The position numbers were made by a program, and so were the translations under genes. A stretch of 64,000 nucleotides of DNA from positions 310,001 to 374,000 of the forward strand of contig NC_021149.1 in NCBI RefSeq assembly GCF_000380335.1, written 5' to 3'. Source of the DNA: Azotobacter vinelandii CA (lineage in GTDB: Bacteria > Pseudomonadota > Gammaproteobacteria > Pseudomonadales > Pseudomonadaceae). The number at the start of each line of letters is the position of its first letter. The first letter of the stretch is position 1. Positions 58,313 to 64,000 of this stretch are shown piece by piece. Below the pieces are notes generated by a model. The model did not search any database. It had not been told where the DNA came from and saw only the letters and a program-made list of their open reading frames with translations.

Positions 58313-58813
58313 ATGTCCACGGAGCGCGAACGCTTGCTGTCCGCTTTCATCGAGCACCGCGATGCCTTGCTGGGTTATCTCCGCCAGCGCTTCGGCAGTC
58401 CCAGCCTGGCGGAAGACCTGGTCCAGGAAACCTGGCTGCGCCTTGCCAGGCATACGCCGGAGCGGGATATCGTCAATCCGCGTGCCTACCTGTTCCGCAT
58501 CGCCACCAATCTGGGGACCGATCACCTGCGGCACCAGAACATGGGGGTCGAAATCCAGGCCGAAGACGAGGAGATCGCCCAGGTGCCGGCCCAGGCCGTG
58601 GACCCGGCGCGCGAGGTCCAGTCGCACGACGACCTCGAACGCCTGCTGGAAATCATCGACAACCTGCCGCCGCGCTGCCGGGAAATCTTCATTCTCTGCC
58701 GGGTCGAAGGGCTCAGCCACGCGCAGATCGCCGAGCGCCTGAACATTTCCAAGAGCACGGTCGTCTCGCAGATGGTCAAGGCCCTGGCGCGGCTCGAGCA
58801 GGCGATGGAATGA
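58313..58813 (+). CDS. ECF sigma factor, iron-starvation (FecI-like) type
   Basis: The 166-residue sigma-70 family member has region 2 (EDLVQETWLRLARHTPE, then YLFRIATNLGTDHLRH) and region 4 (LPPRCREIFILCRVEGLSHA, then IAERLNISKSTVVSQMVKAL). Such sigmas are activated by a FecR regulator after siderophore binding and transcribe the receptor gene. The ATG at 58313 is in the middle of an open frame that extends upstream through REP DNA, so the upstream part is not coding. The stop overlaps a possible start of the next gene. Confidence 0.93.
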   Translation: MSTERERLLSAFIEHRDALLGYLRQRFGSPSLAEDLVQETWLRLARHTPERDIVNPRAYLFRIATNLGTDHLRHQNMGVEIQAEDEEIAQVPAQAVDPAREVQSHDDLERLLEIIDNLPPRCREIFILCRVEGLSHAQIAERLNISKSTVVSQMVKALARLEQAME

Positions 58814-58857
58814 ACCCATTAGACTGCTTGCCTCCGACGATTCAGGATAGCCAAGGC

Positions 58858-59865
58858 ATGACCGATACCCGGAACGACAACCTGCTCGAACAGGCCCTCG
58901 AATGGTGTGTCCTGCTGCAGGACCCAAACGCAGGTCCCGAGGAGCGGGCGGGTTTCGCCGCCTGGCTGGAGACCAGCGAAGCGCACCGACAGGCCTGGCG
59001 GCGGGCCGAGGAGGTCTGGCGCCGCCTCGATCCCGTGGCGGAGCGGCTGGCGAGCGGAGCCGGCCCGTCCCCGGATCGGCTCGCAGCCACGCCAGCCGTC
59101 GCCCCGGTCCGACCCCAGGCGCTGAAGCCGGCATTCCGCCGCAAGACCCGAGCGCTCCGCGCCCTGGCAGCCATGCTCCTGCTCGGCGCGATCCTGGGCT
59201 GGCGCTACGATCCCGCCTGGCTGGCGGACTACCGTACCGCCGTCGCCGAACAGCGGGAGTGGCGGCTGGAGGACGGTTCGCTGATCCGCCTGGCGCCCGA
59301 CAGCGCGCTGGACGTGGATTACGGTACGGCGCGGCGGCGGATTCGCCTGCATCGCGGCGAAGCCTGGTTCCGGGTGGCCGCCGATCCGGCGCGGCCGTTC
59401 GTGGTCGAGTCGGCGACCGGCCATACGCAGGCATTGGGCACGGCGTTCGATATCCGCCGGCGTGGCGATCGGGTACGGGTACTGGTCAGCGAACACCAGG
59501 TCCAGGTCAGTCTGGATCGGCAACGGCAGCGCCTGGAGCCGGGGCAGGCGCTGACCTATGACGCCGATGGCTTCTCACCGGTGAGAAACGTCGATGTGGC
59601 CAACGAGCTGGCCTGGCAAAACCAGCGACTGGTCTTTCAGGATGCGCCCCTGGCGCAGGTGCTGGCCGAATTGCAGCGCTACATGCCGGGCCGCCTGCAA
59701 TTGACCGATTCGGCACTGGGAAGCCTGTCGGTGACCGCTGTCTTCGACACTCGCCAGCCACGGCAAGCCCTGGAGAGCCTGGCCGATGTGTTGGCCCTGC
59801 GCCTGACCCGCATCGGTCCCTGGCTGACCCTGGTGCGTCCCGGCGAGACGCAGGGACAGCAATGA
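58858..59865 (+). CDS. FecR-type anti-sigma / signal transduction regulator
   Basis: The 335-residue protein has an N-terminal cytoplasmic sigma-binding domain (EQALEWCVLLQDPNAGPEER, then QAWRRAEEVWRRL), one membrane helix (about 100-118) and a periplasmic FecR domain (LIRLAPDSALDVDYG, AWFRVAADPARPFVVES, GTAFDIRR), ending with an STN-like segment (RLVFQDAPLAQVLAELQRYM). It relays receptor occupancy to the sigma factor. I chose the ATG at 58858 with AAGG upstream; an ATG at 58810 overlapping the sigma stop would add 16 residues. Confidence 0.9.
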   Translation: MTDTRNDNLLEQALEWCVLLQDPNAGPEERAGFAAWLETSEAHRQAWRRAEEVWRRLDPVAERLASGAGPSPDRLAATPAVAPVRPQALKPAFRRKTRALRALAAMLLLGAILGWRYDPAWLADYRTAVAEQREWRLEDGSLIRLAPDSALDVDYGTARRRIRLHRGEAWFRVAADPARPFVVESATGHTQALGTAFDIRRRGDRVRVLVSEHQVQVSLDRQRQRLEPGQALTYDADGFSPVRNVDVANELAWQNQRLVFQDAPLAQVLAELQRYMPGRLQLTDSALGSLSVTAVFDTRQPRQALESLADVLALRLTRIGPWLTLVRPGETQGQQ

Positions 59866-59900
59866 TCCGGCCAACGTTCGTGGGCCGCTGAGGAACTGGC

Positions 59901-59928
59901 AAAAAAGTTTTCGACGCGCATCGTTGTA
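59901..59928 (+). promoter_or_regulatory. candidate ECF-sigma promoter of the receptor gene
   Basis: AAAAAAGTTTTC and CGTTGTAG, spaced as expected, resemble an iron-starvation sigma promoter (A/T-rich -35 and CGT-containing -10). It is just before the receptor gene and would be used by the linked sigma. The match is weak. Confidence 0.35.
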
Positions 59929-59993
59929 GTCGCGCATTGGCCCGTCCCCTATGTGATGCGAACAAGAAGGATTCGCACCATATTGACGGAGCA

Positions 59994-62425
59994 ATGTCCG
60001 AAATGCCCTACCCACCTCGCCGTTTTTCGCCGAAGCAACGCCTCGGCGCCCGCTTCCGACCCCTGTTGCTGGCCAGTGCGATCGGCTGCGTACTGGCGGA
60101 AATCCCGTCCGTACAGGCCCAGCAGGAAACCACCGCCGAGCAGCAGCGTAACTGGAACATCCCCGCCCAATCGCTCAGTGCCGCGCTGGTGAGCTGGTCG
60201 CAGATCAGCGGCGTGCAACTGTTCGCCGATACCGGACTGACCCGAAACCTCGTCTCGACCGCCGTCAGCGGCCGGTACGACGCCGCCGAAGCCCTGACAC
60301 TCTTGCTATCCGGTACTGGCCTATCCGCGCATTTCCTGGCGCCGGATCGGGTGACGCTGGTCAAGTCGGTTGAGCAGCAGGGAGCTATGGCCCTGGATGC
60401 CATGCGAATAGAGGACAACTCACTTGGCACTATTACTGAGCAAACCAAGTCCTATACGCCAGGCACGATTGCTTCAGCTACTCGATTGGTACTGACGCCA
60501 CGCGAAACGCCACAGACAGTTACTGTTGTGACGCGTCAGCATATGGATGATTTCAACCTCACAGACATCGATAAAGTAATAGAGCATACTCCAGGTGTGA
60601 CCTTGCAGCGCCTGAGTAATTTTCGCTCCCTATACTATGCGCGTGGTTATCAAATTAGTAACTTTCAATACGATGGAATCCCCACGTTCGACGATAACGT
60701 AAACTCCATGGGGCAGACATCGAGCGATATGATCCAATATGACCGGGTGGAGGTCATCAAAGGGGCCAGTGGCTTGACTACGGGGGCAGGGAGCCCTGGT
60801 GCTACGCTCAATATGGTACGCAAAAAGCCTACCCATGAATTTTCTGGACATGCCACTGCCGAGATGGGGCGCTGGGATAACTACCGTACCGAATGGGATA
60901 TCGGCGGCCCCCTGAATACAAGCGGTAGCGTTCGCGGAAGAGTTGCTGCTGCCTTCCAGGATAAACAATCTTTTCAAGATCACGCCAAGGAGCAAACCCG
61001 AGCAGCCTATGGAATATTGGAGGTGGATCTTTCTCCGCAGACGCTGTGGACCTTGGGCGGTAATTATGACAAGAGAACTCCAAATGGTGACATGTGGGGT
61101 GGGATTCGACTGATGGATAGCCATAACAATGAAACCAACGTACCTCGCTCTTACAATCCAGGGGCAAGCTGGAGTTATAATGAAGAATTTAGTCATGCTT
61201 TCTTCACTCAACTGGATCATGAGTTCGATAATGGCTGGAACAGTCGGCTTTACTTCACATTCCAGAGAAATGCCTACATTGGCAAACTAGGTAGCCTTAG
61301 TGACACTCCAGATGCTGACGATGGTAGCACTACCTTACAGACTGGGTATTACAGATATAAAACGAGAACACATGCATTGGAAGGCTATGCGCGTGGACCT
61401 TTTGAGCTCTTTGGGCGAACCCATGAGCTAGCCGTAGGGGTTAGTGGTTACCGTAACCACCTCAAGGGAAAGGGGCATCGCTACCTAATTCTGCCAGTGG
61501 ATAATTTCTGGGAGTGGGATGGTGATATACAGAGGCCAGACTGGGGGGGATCAACTCAAGAAGAGAGACGAACATTAACCAGCGTGCCTATTATGCTAGC
61601 ACTCGCCTCACCCTGACCGACGACCTTGCCGTGATTCTAGGCGGCCGTGTTACCAACTATCGCCGAGGTGGCGATAGTAATATGCGCGAAACAGGAGAGG
61701 TAGTTCCCTTTGCTGGAGTTACCTATGATCTGAATGATAATTTCTCGATTTACGCTAGCTATACCAAGATTTTTCAGCCACAAAGTGTTCGAGATGAAAA
61801 CAATGCCGTACTCGATCCTGATGAGGGAGATAGCTATGAGGCCGGCTTCAAGGGCGAGTGGTTCAATGGCCGCTTGAATGCCAGTTTGGCCTATTTTGAA
61901 ATTCGTCAAGATAATCGTGCCGAAAGTACTGGCGTTCGCAATGTGGAACATAACTATATCATATATGAAGGAGTGAAAGCCAAAAGCAAAGGCATTGAGC
62001 TAGAAGTAACAGGCGAGTTGATGCCGGGGTGGAACATTCAGGCAGGCTTCACTCATCAGGTTATTCGAGAGGATGAAACCAACGAAAAGCTGACGACCTA
62101 TCAGCCGGAAAATCAATTCAAGATTTATACGACTTATCGGCTGCCAGGTGCGCTGAATAAACTCACCCTTGGCCTTGGCGCCAACTATCAGGGCACGACT
62201 TGGAGTGACGAAAATGATGCGTTAGGTAATCCCCACCAATATAGACAAGAGGCATTCTGGTTACTGAATGCGATGAGCAAATGTCAGATCACCAATAACC
62301 TTTCCGCTACATTGAATGTAAATAACCTGTTGGATAAATATTACTATAGTAACTATGGGTTTGGTAACGGCAAAATGTACGGTGAGCCTCGAAATATGAT
62401 GCTGACTACTCGGTGGGACTTTTAA
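59994..62425 (+). pseudogene. TonB-dependent siderophore receptor with signalling (STN) domain, frameshifted and mosaic
   Basis: The N-terminus has a signal peptide (RPLLLASAIGCVLAEIPSVQ), an STN signalling domain (WNIPAQSLSAALVSWSQISG, then VTLVK), a plug (VLTPRETPQTVTVVTRQHMD, then RVEVIKGASGLTTGAGSPGA) and the first barrel strands. At about 61577 the frame shifts: continuing in the second frame gives NQRAYYASTRLTLTDDLAVI and the rest of the barrel, ending MLTTRWDF. One extra A would restore one protein of about 810 residues. The STN part is GC-rich like its neighbours, while the plug and barrel (from about 60370) are visibly AT-richer. The start could also be the ATG at 60003. It would import a ferric siderophore and report it to FecR. 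Confidence 0.88.
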
Positions 62426-62503
62426 AGAGCATCAAACGATTCATCCATTGTCGGCCATGAAGCACTTCACCCCCTATTCTCGCTGGAAACATATCCGTTC
62501 CCT

Positions 62504-62540
62504 GAAGCCCGTCTCCTGTTGACGGGCTTCGATTTCTAGG
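62504..62540 (+). terminator. terminator after the TonB receptor gene
   Basis: GAAGCCCGTC and GACGGGCTTC form a 10-bp perfect stem with a 7-base loop, about 80 bp past the stop, followed by GATTTCT. Confidence 0.6.
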
Positions 62541-62745
62541 TGGGTCCATAGGGGTGTGACGAGAAAAGGTCGATCTCATGAAGCGCTCCATTTCGACCGA
62601 CCGCTCCTGGGGCGAACGAAAACTCGCTGGCTCGACGTTCCGGGACGAATACTTGCCGGCCCGCGCCGCAGGCCGGATAGAGGACCGGTACCCATTCTGC
62701 GCGCCGGCATGTTTGCCCCTTGAGTCCAGGGGCCATCTCGAAGGC
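62541..62745. other. unassigned DNA between the receptor terminator and the DUF3141 gene
   Basis: Nothing recognisable was found in this stretch. A frame starting MKRSISTDRSWG at 62579 runs into the downstream antisense gene and has no supporting features. Confidence 0.3.
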
Positions 62746-64000
62746 CTAAGTATTGTCGCTAGGCTGAGTGCCGCCGGGCTTGCGCGGCCGGCGTGGTTTG
62801 ACGGTTCGTTGTGCCGTCGTGCGCTTGGTCGCGGCGGCTTTGGCCGGGGGCTTTCCGCTGTCGGCCGGCGCGGCCTCGGCGCTGGGCAGGGTTTCCAGCG
62901 GCTCGCTGATCACGGTGTTGGCGCGGACGCGGATGTGCGGCTTGGGCGCTGCCTCCGCCGGGCTGGTTTCGGCCGGTGCCTGGCCAGCGGGTTCGGCCGG
63001 CGCTGCAATCGGTTCGGGCGCCGCGGCCTTGGGGGCCGCCGCCGTTTCCGTGGGCTCGGGGACGGCGGTCGGGACGGGCTCGATCAGTACCTCCTGCCGT
63101 TTGGCCGGAACGGCGGCGGTCTCGGCCGCGGGACGGATCTTCGGCTCGGCGGTCGGCGGCGTGCTTTCCGGGGTCGCGGCCGCATCCACCTCGGCGGGTT
63201 GCTCGGCCGTGGCGGGGGATTCCAGGCGCAGCAGGGCGAATTCCGCCGTCGGCAGCTCCAGCACCTCGAACAACTGGCGCCAGAGCGCGCCCAGCGGGCC
63301 GTCGCTGCGCTGCCAGCCGGGCTCGATGTTCAGCACCTCGGCGAGGATGCGCTGGCGCACGCTGGTATCGGGCAGCAGTTCGGGCAGCGTCTGCAGGCTC
63401 TCCTCGGGATAGGCGAACACCAGCAGGTTCTGCTGGCGGGTGATTTCCCGCAGGGTGGCGACGTCCGGGATGTGCGGATCGGCGTAGGCCCGGCGGCGGT
63501 AGTCCTTGACGATGCCTTCCAGCATGGCCTTGTCCAGCCGGCCGCTGGCCCTGGCGAGCAGCAGCAGGATGCGGATCGCCGCTTCCCGCGCGCCGCCCTG
63601 CGGCAAGGCGGCGTACAGGCGTTCGAGGAGGGTCCGCTCCCGCTCGCTGGCGAACTTCTCGGCCGCGCTGGTGCGCTGGCCGCCGGCGAGGGTGCTGAAC
63701 CAGCCGTAGAGCGTATGGAAGGCCAGCTCCTGGCTGGCGTCGCGCAGGTCGCGCCAGGTATCCAGGGTGTTCTCGACGCTGTCGGAGAAGAATTCCTGCC
63801 AGGCCAGCAAGGGGTTGTCGGGGCGCACCGGATTACGCCGCCGGCGGGCCAGTTCGGCCGTGCCGGACAGCCACCAGGTCGCCGGATTCAGGCTGCTCCA
63901 GAGCTGCCGCTGCAGGTGGAAGGGATGGTGCTCGCGCAACTGCTCGGCGACCGGTTCATTGATCGCCCGGCTCAGCCAGGGGCGCACCGTCCAGTCGTAG
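62746..64000 (-). CDS. DUF3141 (PhaC-like) protein, C-terminal 418 residues; gene continues beyond the right edge
   Basis: The frame is open to the window edge, so the 5' part (expected alpha/beta-hydrolase, PHA-synthase-like domain) is missing. The visible part begins YDWTVRPWLSRAINEP and contains HHPFHLQRQLWSSLNPATWW and DNPLLAWQEFFSDSV, which match my memory of DUF3141 C-termini. About 160 C-terminal residues are an Ala/Pro/Glu-rich, low-complexity linker ending in a basic patch (KPRRPRKPGG). A role in polyhydroxyalkanoate metabolism is only a family guess. It converges with the receptor gene. Confidence 0.72.
   Translation of the reverse strand, partial: YDWTVRPWLSRAINEPVAEQLREHHPFHLQRQLWSSLNPATWWLSGTAELARRRRNPVRPDNPLLAWQEFFSDSVENTLDTWRDLRDASQELAFHTLYGWFSTLAGGQRTSAAEKFASERERTLLERLYAALPQGGAREAAIRILLLLARASGRLDKAMLEGIVKDYRRRAYADPHIPDVATLREITRQQNLLVFAYPEESLQTLPELLPDTSVRQRILAEVLNIEPGWQRSDGPLGALWRQLFEVLELPTAEFALLRLESPATAEQPAEVDAAATPESTPPTAEPKIRPAAETAAVPAKRQEVLIEPVPTAVPEPTETAAAPKAAAPEPIAAPAEPAGQAPAETSPAEAAPKPHIRVRANTVISEPLETLPSAEAAPADSGKPPAKAAATKRTTAQRTVKPRRPRKPGGTQPSDNT

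Noticed and set aside
60630-61220. 196-codon minus-strand frame within the AT-richer receptor segment
   Set aside because: It is antisense to the plug and barrel, has no ribosome site, and the plus-strand match is strong.

Overview
The window is GC-rich, densely packed Pseudomonadaceae-type chromosome (Pseudomonas sensu lato or Azotobacter). From memory, the gene order ilvD / pfpI / mutM / ggt / ferredoxin / coaD / rsmD / paired M16 peptidases resembles Pseudomonas aeruginosa PA0353-PA0372, and rhlE2 / metF / ahcY resembles PA0428-PA0432. Short palindromic REP-like elements of the kind common in this family are also present. I saw no rRNA, tRNA or CRISPR array.

1-29.7 kb is mostly housekeeping. 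It holds the 5' end of ilvD, a hipBA toxin-antitoxin pair beside a decayed IS66 transposase fragment, rlmI, a YadGH-type ABC exporter, a chemoreceptor, pfpI, mutM, a Na/Pi cotransporter broken at a G7 tract, two lipoproteins, an Fe-S oxidoreductase subunit, ggt, a ferredoxin, coaD, yheT, rsmD, two M16 peptidases, an RhlE2-type helicase whose tail is frameshifted at an A6 tract, metF, ahcY with an S-adenosylhomocysteine (SAH) riboswitch, a cytochrome c'-like lipoprotein and ligB.

29.8-50 kb is accessory metabolism and transport. A FucP-like sugar permease, a ROK repressor and a divergent shikimate-dehydrogenase homologue share inverted repeats and look like one small carbohydrate regulon. A complete C4-dicarboxylate TRAP system (dctPQM) with its two-component regulators dctB and dctD follows, with a glycine-zipper protein between them. 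Next come a LysR regulator, a flavin monooxygenase, a ketopantoate-reductase homologue, a GFA-family protein, two Tat-exported solute-binding proteins without permeases, an MFS exporter, an Old Yellow Enzyme reduced to its two ends by an internal deletion, and a second LysR regulator.

50-58 kb encodes a formate dehydrogenase module: fdhD, fdnGHI, fdhE and moaA. These supply the catalytic, electron-transfer and membrane subunits, the sulfurtransferase and assembly factors, and the first step of molybdenum cofactor synthesis. The catalytic subunit has cysteine at the usual selenocysteine position.

58-62.5 kb is an iron-responsive cell-surface signalling unit: a Fur-box-like site, an ECF sigma factor, a FecR anti-sigma regulator and a TonB siderophore receptor. 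The receptor is a mosaic. Its signalling domain has host-like composition, while its plug and barrel are clearly AT-richer and carry a one-base frameshift. The window ends inside a DUF3141 (polyhydroxyalkanoate-synthase-like) gene.

Three otherwise well-conserved genes are interrupted by one-base indels, two of them in homopolymers. This could be real decay, phase variation or slippage, or consensus-sequence error; the raw reads would decide.
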